From Coriaria nepalensis (taxonomy: Eukaryota > Streptophyta > Magnoliopsida > Cucurbitales > Coriariaceae), in contig CP114492.1 in the NCBI GenBank assembly GCA_027186245.1, positions 1,061,501 to 1,125,500 on the forward strand: a stretch of 64,000 nucleotides of DNA, written 5' to 3'. Every line of letters begins with the position of its first letter. The first letter of the stretch is position 1. Below the pieces are notes generated by a model. That model saw nothing but the letters and a program-made list of their open reading frames with translations. It was not told the origin of the DNA and did not search any database. Positions 10,746-23,303 of the stretch are shown here, piece after piece. Position numbers and translations under genes: made by a program.

Positions 10746-12392
10746 TCAAACAAATATTTGGTTTTCAGGCTGTAGCATATACAAGAAAATCCCACCAGCG
10801 ACTGATACATTTAAGGACTCAAATTTACCGGCCATAGGAATGCTTACAAGATTACAAACCCTAAAAGATTCCTCTGAGATTCCACTCCCTTCACTACCCA
10901 AAAGAAAGCACAGAGGCACATCTGTTAAGGAATCTGCAAGCCCTTGTGAAAGCAAAGATACTGGCCTTTTCAATTCTTCGTTGCTGTCTGGATGGCCTGC
11001 TAGCATCTTTAATCTAAATTCATTCTTTAATGCCTCGAGATGAGTCCATGTGGCAGAGACTATAGGGAGCTGGAAAGAAGCCCCTCTGCTTGCTCTAAGA
11101 GCTTTCTCGTTGAAAGGATCACAGCATCCGGGAAGAAGAAAAACACCATCCTGTTTCAAAAAAGCAAGAGGAGTTAATCTATTTTGCAGGCCCTACTTAA
11201 GTGTGTTACCTCTATAGTTAATACTCTATGGGCCTGAACTGGATTTTGTGCATCTAAACAGGATTTCTAATCCCTATGAGTTATGAAATGATGTAGAAAT
11301 ATTTTTGCAAACTACAGTGAATAATAGGAAACACAATTTATTCTTACCCATCTAAAAGCCTTAGCTGATCTGAGCAATGTACCGAGATTACCCGGATCCT
11401 GCAACGAACTAGGGTGAATAAGGATAGTTCATGTTAAAGAACATTATAGGACTAGTAAATCATTTAGGAATTTAGCTTATAATATAATTGTAAGCAGTAG
11501 CAAACCCATGTTTGCTAAGGCAAACTAGTAAATCAGTTCATGTTAAAAAATCTAGTCATAAAAGCGTTAAGGCAAACTAGCCCTACTCTGTGAGTGTGAG
11601 TTTTTAGAAGTACCTGGATCCCCTCTAGGACAAGGATTCTGTGTGTAGAAGGAAACCATCTTTTCCAATCTATTGCTTTTTTACTGCTATCATCATCATC
11701 AACTACATTGAAGAAACTTGTAGGCATTTTCATCAGTGCAATTGCATCTATAGATTTTGTTGATTCCACCCCGGAAAGCTTTTTCATCACAACCGAGCTC
11801 ACACGCACGATATGAAAAGATATATCATCTAGCCATTTAGGAATTTCAGCTTTATCAAGAAGAAATAAACACTCCATTTTTCTGCTTATTATGTCTTCTT
11901 GGAACGACTCTTGAAATCTGTATATTTCCCTGTAAATAACATAACGAAGCCACTTCAGAAAAATGGACCAGAGAGAAAGAGAGAGAGAGAAAGGCAATAG
12001 AACCCGTATGTTACATAAAAGGAGCAAATTTCGCTTATTTCATTGTACCCATCTCTGTTCTTTGAACATAAAACAAAATTGGCTTGAAAAAAAACTGAGC
12101 AATTGAATACAGAAAATACTCAGATAAAATTAATACAGAAAAAGGGGGGGAAAGGGAGAGCAGGAGGAACAGTAGAGTGTGACCTGATAGGGGTAGAACC
12201 AACAAGGAGGACAGAAGCATGAGAGTAGCGGTAGGAGGAACTGAGGCGGAGCCTGACGCAGTGCTTCACAAATGGGTTAGAAGTGCTTGTAATGGTCTCT
12301 ACATGATCAGGAGGAAGAGGATTTAATGATAAGTTTCTGATTTTGAGCATCGGACTTGGAGCTGGAGACCAAGATGTGCATTTGCATTGCAT
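10746..12392 (-). CDS. SpoU/TrmH-family RNA 2'-O-methyltransferase
   Basis: Predicted S-adenosylmethionine-dependent 2'-O-ribose methyltransferase of the SpoU class, acting on tRNA or rRNA. Four exons, 12392-12184, 11929-11614, 11398-11348 and 11150-10746, join in frame to 326 residues. The three SpoU motifs are present: DPGNLGTLLRSAKAF (motif 1), CFLLGSEGSGISEES (motif 2) and VSIPMAGKFESLNVSVAGG (motif 3, with the deep-knot SAM site). The first about 70 residues are rich in Ser, Arg and hydrophobic residues, which would suit an organelle-targeting peptide (inference). I chose the Met at 12392 (MQCKC); another in-frame Met lies nine codons upstream. Close relatives are the plant single-domain SpoU proteins. 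The substrate is not predictable. Confidence 0.88.
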
Positions 12393-12469
12393 CGTTCTTC
12401 CTTGTTTGTTGTATAGCAAAAGATAATAAAATGGGGAGGGAGAATTTTTAGAATTTTCTTTCCCCTTTT

Positions 12470-13200
12470 CTTTAAGGTGAAAAATAATTTACCCCTCAAA
12501 CTTTGTAAAATTAAGAAATTACCCCCCTAGAACCTTTTAAGCCACAAAATACCCCTTTGATCTTTCTCCAAAACATATCTTAAGAAGAAAAAAAAATGCC
12601 ATACGTCAAATGTATATATCATCAATAGTGATGCCACTAAAAAATATGGTTATGAAAATATTTACTTTTTTCTAATTTAGTTGCAAACTCAATCTAATTC
12701 CCAAATATCATTTTAAAAATAATTTTTCATAGGAATTTACGTCGGTCAAAAAGCATATTATATTATTTATTATATTAGAATTATATATAATTATTATTAA
12801 TCGATTAATTTATTATATTGAGTTAATTTCAAAAATCTCATTCATTTTTTAGATCCACAAATTACAATTAAAATTTATTATAATATTTATTAATTTTTTT
12901 AATACTAAATTAATAAAAATATACATAAAAATATAATGTCCATCAATTTAAAATTCGGTCTTATCGTTTATTAAATATTATATCATTTATATATAAATAA
13001 TATAATATTTAATAAAATTTTAAATTAATTCACACTATATATCCTAATAAAAGTGAATTTAAACCCGGCCCAAATAAAAGGTCCTAAACTTTATGGAATG
13101 ATTATTAAATATGTATCTTCCCAACAAAAGTGAATTTAAACCCGGCCCAAATAAAAGGTCCTGGAAGGATTATTAAATATGTATCTTCCCAACGATACAC
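12470..13200. repeat. AT-rich intergenic DNA with a local tandem duplication
   Basis: Near 13048-13192 a unit of about 70-77 bp is repeated twice: AAAAGTGAATTTAAACCCGG, then CCCAAATAAAAGGTCCT, then ATTATTAAATATGTATCTTC. The second copy lacks about 9 bases. The CCCCTCAAACTTTG-type stretch near 12490-12560 resembles common plant dispersed repeats. No gene is seen. Confidence 0.6.
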
Positions 13201-13264
13201 GAGGAGGGGGTAAGGAGATGGGCCGACCCAAAAAGAGAGGAAATAAACCCATTGTTCGGTACTC

Positions 13265-13269
13265 AACGG
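13265..13269 (+). promoter_or_regulatory. Possible MSA-like AACGG element
   Basis: AACGG (in CTCAACGGTCT) lies about 250 bp upstream of the kinesin start. MYB3R-bound mitosis-specific activator elements share the AACGG core and often sit in front of phragmoplast kinesin genes. A single short core is weak evidence. Confidence 0.25.
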
Positions 13270-13517
13270 TCTGATAATTCAAATTTGAACTATACATCTT
13301 CTTTCGCCTTTCTCTTCTCACTCCTAAACCACTGACATTTCCTTCCATTCTTGCTACGAGAAAACAAAAAGAGTCTTTCTTTCACAATTTTCTGAAGGTT
13401 TATCACAATTACCACCCTGAAAACTCTGATTTCGGTTATCATTTGCCATTCCGGATCTTGGATCCAGAAAATTTCAGCTCGAGAGAACCGTAGCGCTTCA
13501 AAGATTCCGTTTCCGCC

Positions 13518-15783
13518 ATGGATGTGGGTAATGATTCTTTGATCGAATCAATGCTCTGTGACTCTGGTTACTCTGGTTTGCGAGTTGTTACGAAAGGATT
13601 TACAAGACCTGATTGCAAAGGTGTTTTTTTTTTCCTTCTCTTGTTTAATTGAATTTTGTTTGGTTGCTAAGAGACTACGGGAAACTACAAACGAAGAAAA
13701 TTTTAAAATTAGGGCTCTGATTTTCTTAAAATTTGAAGGATGTTGGAAAATCGAAACACCATGGAACATGGAAATGGGACTACATATTTCTGTTAAGATA
13801 TGGTTTCATGTATTTCTTTCCCACTTTAATTGATGTAAAGATAAGCGAAACCTGTACTTGACTTCTTCGCAGCTAGGGCTAGGGTTTTTTGTGATTTTAG
13901 CCCCAAATTGCTTTTTCCATAATTCTTTTGCTTAGAAAGACATGATCTTTCACTCTGATTCCAAAAAATTCGCTTCAAAATCACTACTATGTTGTCTTTG
14001 AACTTTGCTTTCTGGGAAAATTGGGCATTTTTCAAGAACACTTACCTTATTGCAATTGCTTGTGAAGAAGATGAATATGTGATGTTTGTGAATGCTGGAG
14101 GTGAGGCTTCAAGCGGTGCAGATTCTGGTATTGAAATTCTTAGAGACTCCTTCTATGAAGGAGGTAATGATTTTCGGACCACAGAGTCTATAACAGAAGC
14201 AGGAGATTACCCTTTTATCTATCACTCCGCTCGGTTAGGAAACTTTTCTTATCAATTCAATAATCTTCCGGCTGGAGACTTCTTTTTGGATCTTCATTTT
14301 ACAGAGATTATAAACACTGATGGTCCAAAAGGAATACGGGTATTTGACATATACATCCAGGAAGAAAAGGCAAGCAAAAAATACTGTCAAAATTTTCAAA
14401 AAAGTTTGTATGACGAAGAAAAAAGAATAAATAAGAAGGGAAAACATGTACTTATATCTCTCTTCTTCTTCTTTGTTAAATATGGGCAGGTCGTAGCTGA
14501 GTTTGATATTTTTGCTATAGTTGGAGCAAATAAACCATTACAGTTAGTTGATTTGAGGATCACTGTGAAGGAGAATGGACTGATTGTAGTAAGGTTTGAA
14601 GGGATCAATGGAAGTGCTTTAGTTAGTGGGATTTGCATTAGAAGAGCACCATCTTTGTCAGGTATACTTTTTATTTATTTATTTCAATTGTCTCTTACAA
14701 GAACAGTTCTAAGACATCCGTTAGTTACCTTCCTTGATGAAATGCAGTGCCTGAGAAAAAGCATGATTATCTTCAATGTAATAACTGTGCTGCGGACGTA
14801 GAAGTTTCTCCATCTAAGGTTAGATCTAACTTATGATGAAGTTAGTAATTTTAATGCTGCCCAGATTTTTTGCTTCCCAATAGTCTCTATTGTATGGGTT
14901 CTTGCAGATGAAACTAATACAGACAAAATCCACTGCAAAATTTGAGAACAAGATACAGGAGCTTACGATGCAGTGTCAGGTAAAGACAAAAGAATGCTAT
15001 GAAGCTTGGATGTCATTGACTGCTGCAAATGAGCAGCTGGAGAAGGTTAGGATGGAACTTGACAACATGACTTTTAAGACACTCTCTCAAGGTAAGGATA
15101 GATCAAAATATAGCTTACCCTATTAGTCAAACCAATTCACTATTTCTTCTCTTTTCCAACTTGTATAGCCGTTAGAACCTTGTTATTGGTTTGTTTACTG
15201 AATTAGGCTGGGGAGATTCTCACAACTTTTATAAACCAATAAAAGGACAAATTTATCTTTCACTATTGACTGTAGCTTCCTTGATTCTATTTCCTTTCCC
15301 TTTCATATTTAGATCAAGTCATGGGGAAACAAGCAGAAGATCTGAGTGATATTTCCAGCAAGTATGAGCGTGACAAGAAGAGTTGGGCAATGGCAATTAG
15401 TGATTTACAACAGAAAATAAAGGTGAGTACCTAAAAGGCACTATGCAAGTATAGAGAAAGATTTCTATAGCATTCTTTGTAATCAGTTAGCTTCTGTGTT
15501 TCCAGACAATGAAGGAAGAGCAATCCCAACTTTCTTTTGAAGCCCATGAGTGTGCTGATTCGATTCCCGAATTGAATAAAATGGTTTACGCAATTGAGGC
15601 ATTGGGTAAAGCATCTTTCTTTCCTTTTCAACTACTATGGTAATTCAGTATTTAACATAAGTTTGCTTGACTTTCGGAAAATTTGTTCAGTCGCACAGAC
15701 TGAAGATCTGAAACTGAAGTATAGTGAAGAGCAAGCTAAGAGAAAGAAACTCTTCAATGAAGTTCAAGAGGCTAAAGGCATGT

Positions 15784-15820
<37 letters not shown>

Positions 15821-18800
15821 TAATCCTTATATATATTCCCTTGATTAAGCTGTTAAATTAGATGCTCATTATTGAGTTTTATTTATCAGGAAATATAAGA
15901 GTTTTTTGTCGCTGCCGGCCATTAAGTAAAGGCGAATTAGCATCTGGGTGCACAACAATTGTGGACTTTGATGCAGCAAAAGATGGATTTCTTGGAATCA
16001 TACCAAGTGGTTCTACTAAAAAGTCTTTCAAATTTGATAGAGTATACACTCCAAAAGATAATCAAGGTCTGTTATGCTTCTCCATAATTTGATTGATAGT
16101 TTAGTATTAATTTGTATGGCATAAATATTAAAACATATGTTTTTTTTTCCCCTTAATAGATGATGTTTTCTTGGATGCTTCTCCAATGGCAATATCTGTC
16201 CTAGATGGATACAATGTTTGTATATTTGCATATGGCCAAACGGGGACAGGAAAGACATTTACAATGGAGGGTACAGAGCAGAATAGAGGAGTCAATTACA
16301 GAACACTTGAGCAACTTTTTCAAATTGCCTCAGAACGAAGGGAAACTAATAGATACGACATATCTGTTAGTGTCCTTGAAGTTTATAATGAGCAAATAAG
16401 GGACTTACTAGCTACGACGCCCGCAACAAAGAAGTAAGAGCGTTGTCCTTTGTTGTTAAGTGAATTAATACTGAGCATTACTTATGGACTTATAAAAATG
16501 GCTTCTTCTTCTTTTTTTCTTGGTTTTCATATAGGTTGGAGATAAAACAGGCTTCTGAGGGGTCTCATCATGTTCCTGGAATTATAGAAGCAAAAGTTGA
16601 TAATATTAAGGATGTCTGGACTGTTCTTCAAGCTGGGAGCAATGCTAGGGCTATTGGAAGCAATAATGTGAATGAACATAGTAGCCGTTCTCACTGGTAA
16701 ATTATGTGTTTACTATTATCAACCTAATAATTTTTGTCCCACTTTATATTAACTTTTTGTCTGCTCTTATTAATTTTTACCATATATCCAGCTTGCTTTG
16801 TGTCTCTGTGAGAGCAAAGAACTTGTTGAATGGTGAATGTACAAAGAGCAAGCTCTGGTTAGTAGATTTGGCAGGAAGTGAAAGGTTAGCAAAAACTGAT
16901 GTGCAAGGGGAGCGACTTAAGGAAGCACAGAATATCAATAGATCTCTCTCAGCTCTTGGAGATGTGATTTCTGCTTTAGCAAGTAAAAGTAGCCATATTC
17001 CTTTCAGGTTTGCTTTTCATATATTACGTATATAGATCATCCTTCTTCTTGTCTTTGTGATTATTTTTACTTTTTTTAACAAACACATCTACTATTTGTT
17101 CTCAGGAACTCAAAATTGACACATTTACTTCAAGATTCATTAGGTAAAATGAAAGTCTCCTCTTGCTTAAGTTTTGAATATGGGAAATTATAATATCCTT
17201 TCATCTTATATATATATATATATAAACTGACTTGGACAGTTTATGTACTATTACTGCAGGTGGTGACTCTAAAACACTGATGTTTGTGCAAGTAAGCCCT
17301 TCGGACCAAGATTTAGGCGAAACTCTTAGTTCCTTAAATTTCGCAACTCGTGTTAGAGGGATTGAACTGGGTCCCGCCAAGAAGCAAATCGATACAAGTG
17401 AGCTTCAAAAGATGAAAGCTATGGTATGAGGAGTGATTTCTCTGTTAGAATAAATTTTTCTTTTAGATTGAGTTTGTGATCATATATTGCCTTCTTTTTC
17501 TCTTCTTCTTTTTTTTTTTTAAGCTTGAAAAGGTAAGGCAAGAATCTAGATCGAAAGATGAGCATGTGAGGAAATTAGAAGATAATTTACAAAACGTTGA
17601 GAGTAAGGTGAAAGGGAAAGACCAAATTTACAGAAGCCAACAAGAAAAGATCAAAGAGCTTGAAGGCCAGCTTGAGTTGAAAGTTACCCTTCATAACCAA
17701 TTGGAGAAACAAGTCTTACAACTTTCTGATAGGTTAAAGGGGAAGGAAGAAGTCTGCTCTAGTCTTCAACAAAAGGTTTTCTTTTGATTATAAGTATTAT
17801 CAGATTTTATTTTATTTTTGCTCCTTTTTCTTTTTCTTTTCTTTTTTTTTTTTTTGGTTAATTCATAACCAGAATGTTGTTATCACTTGTAGGTGAAAGA
17901 GATAGAGATCAGAGTGATAGAACAGAGGGAATCAGAATCTATGATCTTCGAACAAAAGGTTGTTAATATTTTTCACTTGAAATGACTCTGGAGAAGAAAA
18001 AGAAAAAAAAAAAACTCATAGCAAACTTCCACTTCTTGTTCTGTTTTAGGTTAGAGATCTGGAAAACCGATTGAAAGAGCAAAAACAAGAGTCTGACCAT
18101 TATTCTGCAATTCTTCAAAATAAGGTGATAATCTAAGTCTAATTTCATCATGTGTTTTTCTGAAACAAGTTGAGAACATTTTCTCTCACTCTTTTTGCCC
18201 CTCCCCTCTTCAGGTTGAGGACCTTCAGAGAAAATTGAGAGAGCAAGAACAACAAGCCTCAGAATCTACTTTTCTTTATCAAAAGGTCTTATTCTTTATC
18301 TCCATTATTAAAAAAAAATAAATAGATAAAAATATAATGAGCTAGAGGTGACAAAATGGGCCGCCCGGCCCGGCTCAGGCCGGAAAAAAAAACTGGGCTT
18401 GGGCCGTTTTGAAAATGTATGTCCGGGCCCGGCTCGGAAAGTCCTTTAAGTTTATTTCAGACTCATTCGGGCTTAAAATGAGCCGGGTTCGACCGGGCTT
18501 TATCGGGCTTAAAATTGGCCCGGGCCGGAAAGCCTTTTAAGTTTATCTCGAGCCCATCCTGGCTTAAAAGGGGTCGGATTCGACCTGGCCTAAAATAGGC
18601 CCAGCCCTTTTTAAATAAATTATTTATAATAAATTATTATTAAAGTAAAATAAATTATTTGAGATTAAGGAATAAGGATAAAAGAGATAAAATAACAAGG
18701 AATTGAGATTAATGATAAGAAAACTATGGATTATGGAAAAATGAAGATTAATTATAAATTAGACTATTAGAAGATTAGATAAGAGATTGAGAAAGTGTGT

Positions 18801-19054
18801 GTGAAAATGTGATGAAAAATTAGAATGAAATAGTGAATATTTATAGGAAAAATTCGGATGGGAAAAAAATTTTAAAATTATTTTTATGAGGGGTAAAATA
18901 AAAAAAAAAAATTCAGAGAGGGCTCAGCCGGGCTGGGTTGGGCCGGCCCGGGCTTAGGACTGAGTTTTCTCCCGAGCTACGGACCGGGCCAAAAATCCTG
19001 CCTATTTTGACACATCTATAATGAGTCATTCTTGTTATGCAACCTAATAATATA

Positions 19055-19085
<31 letters not shown>

Positions 19086-19676
19086 AACATTTTGGTTAAA
19101 TCCAACCTCATAAGAGATTATATGATATGAGTTTTCTTAAGTTTTGAATTTAACATATAATGGCAGATCATGGAGCTCGAAGAAAAGTTAAAGGAGAAAG
19201 AAGTGCAACAATTACAGGCGGCAGCAACTCATGATGATTTTAGTGATGCAATAAGAGCAGCGACACCTACTATTACCGTAAAAACCTCTAACCGAGACGA
19301 CTTATTGATTGAAAGCGAGGCTCGTATTTCAAGGAGCTCGAATTCGATTAATTTCCCACTAATGACTGCCAATCAAGGCTCCAATTTGATTAAGCGGAAT
19401 GATTCTTCTTCCATTCACGAATCCAGAATGAAAAGACAGTCAAGAGGTGGTGGTGAAACAGAGAAGAATATTAGTAACGGTCTTCCAATTTCATTAAACG
19501 TGGTTAAAGTGCGGAAATCGGATCCTCCTAAAGTTTCAAGACTGATAAGGACAGTAAAGCCGATTAACAGCAGAGCAGCTGCAGTGCCATTGACAAATAA
19601 TAAGAGGACGAGTAGAGATCAGACTCAGTTGATTATGGAGAGAGAGAAGAAGAAGCTGAAGATCTGGTCAAGATAG
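13518..19676 (+). CDS. Malectin-domain kinesin-14 motor protein
   Basis: Minus-end-directed-type microtubule motor of the kinesin-14 family with an N-terminal malectin (di-glucose-binding) domain, as in the Arabidopsis MDKIN-type proteins. Nineteen exons (13518-13620, 14071-14369, 14490-14661, 14748-14818, 14908-15091, 15313-15422, 15506-15605, 15691-15777, 15890-16066, 16160-16433, 16535-16696, 16792-17007, 17106-17143, 17260-17423, 17524-17775, 17893-17958, 18050-18124, 18214-18285, 19167-19676) join to 1043 residues. The malectin domain is at about 38-200 ([17 protein letters not shown]), and a coiled coil covers about 215-375. The motor is at about 376-712: neck entry [12 protein letters not shown]-loop [14 protein letters not shown], switch I NEHSSRSH, switch II DLAGSER. 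A second heptad-rich coiled coil and a basic Ser-rich tail follow. Introns 2 and 8 have GC donors, and the last intron holds a hAT-like element. It looks functional. Confidence 0.92.
18343..19018. mobile_element. hAT-like non-autonomous element in a kinesin intron
   Basis: A 676-bp insertion with terminal inverted repeats (left TAGAGGTGACAAAATGGGC; right end reads TAGATGTGTCAAAATAGGC on the minus strand). It is flanked by 8-bp direct repeats TAATGAGC (18335-18342) and TAATGAGT (19019-19026), one mismatch. Both ends are rich in GGCCCGG words and the centre is AT-rich. An 8-bp target duplication with such ends is typical of hAT transposons. There is no transposase frame. It sits in the last intron of the kinesin gene and does not touch its exons. 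Confidence 0.85.
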
Positions 19677-22500
19677 TAGTAGTAATAGCATACATGTAAC
19701 ATGCTCTTTAGCATTCAGCAATCTATTTGTCCATGTATTGTATTGTTCTTCTTCATGAATGAAATTTTAATTGGAAGGGATGCAATTCATAATTGGAGAA
19801 TTCATCAATCCTTATGGCCTAGTTCTTTGTGGAGAATTCATAATTATCGTACATCATATATAACTTAATCACATTAAAAATTTGTACCAGATCGAATCTA
19901 TCCTTGACTTGATTTGTGATTAGATATAAGAAAAACATATGATACAGAAAAAAAAGGAAACTAATCAAGTTTCACTACAGAAATGTAACTCCAACTTTGA
20001 AAACAGATGGAGAAGAGAAAATCTAAGAGAAAATCGAGGGTTTGACCCAAAAAAAGCTGAGGGTTATGAATATATAATAATAATAATAATAACATATTCT
20101 TAGCTAATCTTATCATCTATGAATTATGATCTAACTTTTAAGCATACTAATCTTTATTTATCTCTATCTCATCCAATTAGTGTTTACAACTTCATTAAGT
20201 AGTGCAGAAATGTGGGGTGGGGGGGACCTTTGGCTTTTTCAATCTCACTGCTCCTCAAAATTAATGTTATCAAGCTACTAGAATCTGTTCCATACATTGA
20301 ACTTTTGCCACCTTATAATTAAGCCTCTTTTTTTTCTTTTCTTTTCAACATTTATAGTTTACTCAAAAGGTTGGTACTGGTTTTTAGAAACGTTTTCGTA
20401 TTTTGATAAATAAATTTTAGATAATAATCATCTAAATAACTTATTTAATTAATGAATCAGCAGATAATGATATGAATGATTAGAAACCGACTTTGAAGTG
20501 ATAAATTTTATGTATGTATAGTTATTTTTTACTTAGTGGAACTTCGAACATGCATGTGAAATTTTAGAATTTAGATAAGAATTGATTTTTTTTGTTTAAA
20601 TATATGTAATTATTTTCTAGAAAAATTATTTTTAAAAATATGTGATTATGATGGAACGATCTATCTCAATTATATATAAAATTAATATAATGTATAATAT
20701 AGTAATACAAAACTCTTTAAATTAAGTAACCCGAGATCCAATTTATCAACCTTCCAAGGACCCGAACATGTTCAAGAAACGATTATCGAAGACAGATCAA
20801 GTTTATTTCAATGACACTGAAGACAAAATATCTGTTCTTCAATTGTACGAGGCATTTTTATGAACTTGGTGTAATTAAGAAGATCTCCCTCTTCTTCATT
20901 GGGGTTGAATATCCTTATTTGTTCCTATATATATCATTCTATTTGATATTATCGATATGCTTGAAATTTATAAAAGACAAGTTATGGTTCAAATATGCAA
21001 ATAATCAAAATGACATAAGTCTTAAGTAATTTTCATTTAGAGTGAAAGGACAGTGACAAAATGACAATATCCATTCAGAACTTGACATAAGACAATTATG
21101 TTTAACTACGTAAGATTTGTAGTTCTTTTAGTTCAATTGTAAGGATTAAGGATTGAAACAAATCATAATTAGGAGTAATAATCAATTCATTAGACCAATC
21201 AAAATCACAATAGTAAACTATTAAAAGGATATTTCATTTGAAATGATGAGACCACTGAATTCATAACAATGGTTTAACAAATTGTAATTATGATGTTTGG
21301 GTTACGGAAAGAATTCCAATTAATGTGGAAATAATTATGAGAGATAGAGAGGAGGAAGCTACCATCTTAGATTTAATTTTAGAGCATATTTGGTTCGATT
21401 TTTATGTGAGAATAAAAATAAAGTAGCCGTTTTCGTTTGAAGAAAATATTTTAAAAATTATTTAAATATTATAATAGAATTTAAAAAAATATATAAAAAT
21501 AATAATTTTATAAATTAATATTTATTTTGATGCTTATCAAAGATATATATTTAAGTAAGAATAAAAGAATGACTTTCTCGTTCCATGAAAACAAAAAATT
21601 ATTATCACTTTATCATTTATTTGAATCAAAATATCAAATAATAAAATTAAATGAAAAAATCGAAATAAACGTGCCCTTAATATTTTGCCGGAATTGAGAA
21701 CGAAACGCCGTAAATTCTAGTACATACCTCGGATTATAAGTCTAATTTCAACATCCAAACACACTTAGTCACTCATCACTAAAAAAAAAAACCCTATAAT
21801 GGTAGATTAAGAATTGAATCATGAATTCTAGCTAATTCTAACTCCAATTCCAAGTCTAAGTCTGGCATCCAAATATTTATTACTCATCATCCCTAAAACG
21901 CTCTAACACCATGGATTCTTCTAATTCAGACCTCCAATTCTAAGTCTAATACCAACATTGAAACAATATATAGGAGTCGCTCATAACCTCTGCCACCGGC
22001 AATCATCCGGCCACCCTCAGATGGATCGATCAAGATTTCTAGTCCCCCCGACTTACACACACAGAGATCAGTTCTAAGCATGTAAATCAATTCAAGTTCT
22101 CTCATTTGTAGATTTTTCTTTCAAAAATCAAAGAAAGCAGAATTCTAAATCTACATGATCAGATCGATTAGCACTATAAGTTGGCAAGCTGGCTTCTATC
22201 CTTCCCCATTAGTTTCTTCTTCTTTCTTCCGCCGCCGCATCACGATGCATGCATGTAATCCAATAAAACAAGTACGGTTGACCTGCTGCCAACGAGGAAA
22301 CAACAGGTGGGTGATGCTGTTTCCAGCTTTTTCACAAAGCAAATTAATCCTCCATTATAATCCGATATTAAACAATATTACCCTAAAGGTCGATAGTGGG
22401 TTTCTAGATATGCTCAAAGTACGTATATTCTGATCATGTCCCTAGTTGAATGAACCTTCCTTTGCTTTGGTTAGCTACGCTAGCTTTGGTCGACACAAAC
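19677..22500. other. Intergenic, AT-rich, no gene recognised
   Basis: The kinesin 3' untranslated region probably ends within the first 100-150 bp (AATGAAATTTTAATTGG near 19757). The rest is AT-rich with short T tracts and an (ATA)n run near 20070-20088. The open frames of 72 and 92 codons here match nothing I know and have no coding bias. Confidence 0.5.
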
Positions 22501-22519
22501 CCTAGTTCACTTTTGGCCC

Positions 22520-22526
22520 TATAAAA
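22520..22526 (+). promoter_or_regulatory. TATA box of the microRNA transcription unit
   Basis: TATAAAA in CCCTATAAAAAGG lies about 75 bp before the hairpin base. That spacing and context suit a Pol II promoter driving the precursor at 22590-22715 (inference). Confidence 0.5.
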
Positions 22527-22589
22527 AGGATAGGAAGGCCTTAGCTATAAGAGCATAGAAGATACCAGCTAGCTTATCATGATCAGTTC

Positions 22590-22715
22590 TAGGGAAGTAG
22601 ACATGGCGTGATATTGGTCTGGCTCATCTTCTTCACTTGATCTGCTGTGAATAAACCGACATGTTCATTTCTTGCGAGACGAGCCGGACCAATATCACTC
22701 TTGTATACTTCTTTT
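22590..22715 (+). ncRNA. MIR479-like: microRNA precursor, miR479/miR171 type
   Basis: A near-perfect stem-loop. The 5' arm at 22607-22628 (core TGATATTGGTCTGGCTCATC) pairs with the 3' arm at 22680-22700 (core GAGCCGGACCAATATCACTC). The pairing continues outward: GAAGTAGACATG at 22593 faces the complement of ATACTTC near 22705-22711. The loop is about 50 nt. The 5' arm strongly resembles the mature miR479 sequence known from poplar and citrus, and the 3' arm resembles miR171-like star sequences that target GRAS/SCARECROW-like transcription factors. Which arm is loaded cannot be read from the DNA. The plus strand is chosen because of the upstream TATA box. Confidence 0.82.
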
Positions 22716-23303
22716 TTGGGCATGGCTTCTGCTCCCCCATTCATGATCATCATCGTCAAGGTATATTATCGATCCTAATTAAGTTGCTAAAAAACATAAC
22801 TAGGTCGTGTTATATATAGAGGGTTGGCTCGATCGAGGTATGGATTTCTGTAGCCTATTCATGGCCAACTAGTGGAGCTAAAGCTCTCTCAAGCCAGATT
22901 TGATTGCACCAAGGAGCAGAAGGTCCACATATGCCATTTGTCAGTGACCTGGCCTCCTTTGATAATCCTTCGACGTGGTCATTTATTGAACAGCTTCTTC
23001 TTCGTTTTGTCTTCAAATCTTGAGAAAGCAATCTATTGATTTGTGGCATTTATGCCTGTATTATTCTCCCCCCTGCTCTTAATCTTAATCTCTCTTTTAT
23101 AACTTTTTTTTTTAGTCTCTTATTGTGTATCTTGATCCTCGGAATACAGTTACTAGAATGCTGTGAAGATCGTTGATTTTTCTAGTTGTAATATCTATAG
23201 CACTTCTATGAGTCAAAAGATCCCTCACATTGTAAGGGAAATATTACTTTGTGGTAGTTGGTAAAGATTGTCTTGCCATGTTAACAAGTTTGCGAAATTG
23301 CAG

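Noticed and set aside
10738..11043. 101-codon plus-strand frame
   Set aside because: Antisense shadow of the last exon of the SpoU methyltransferase gene.
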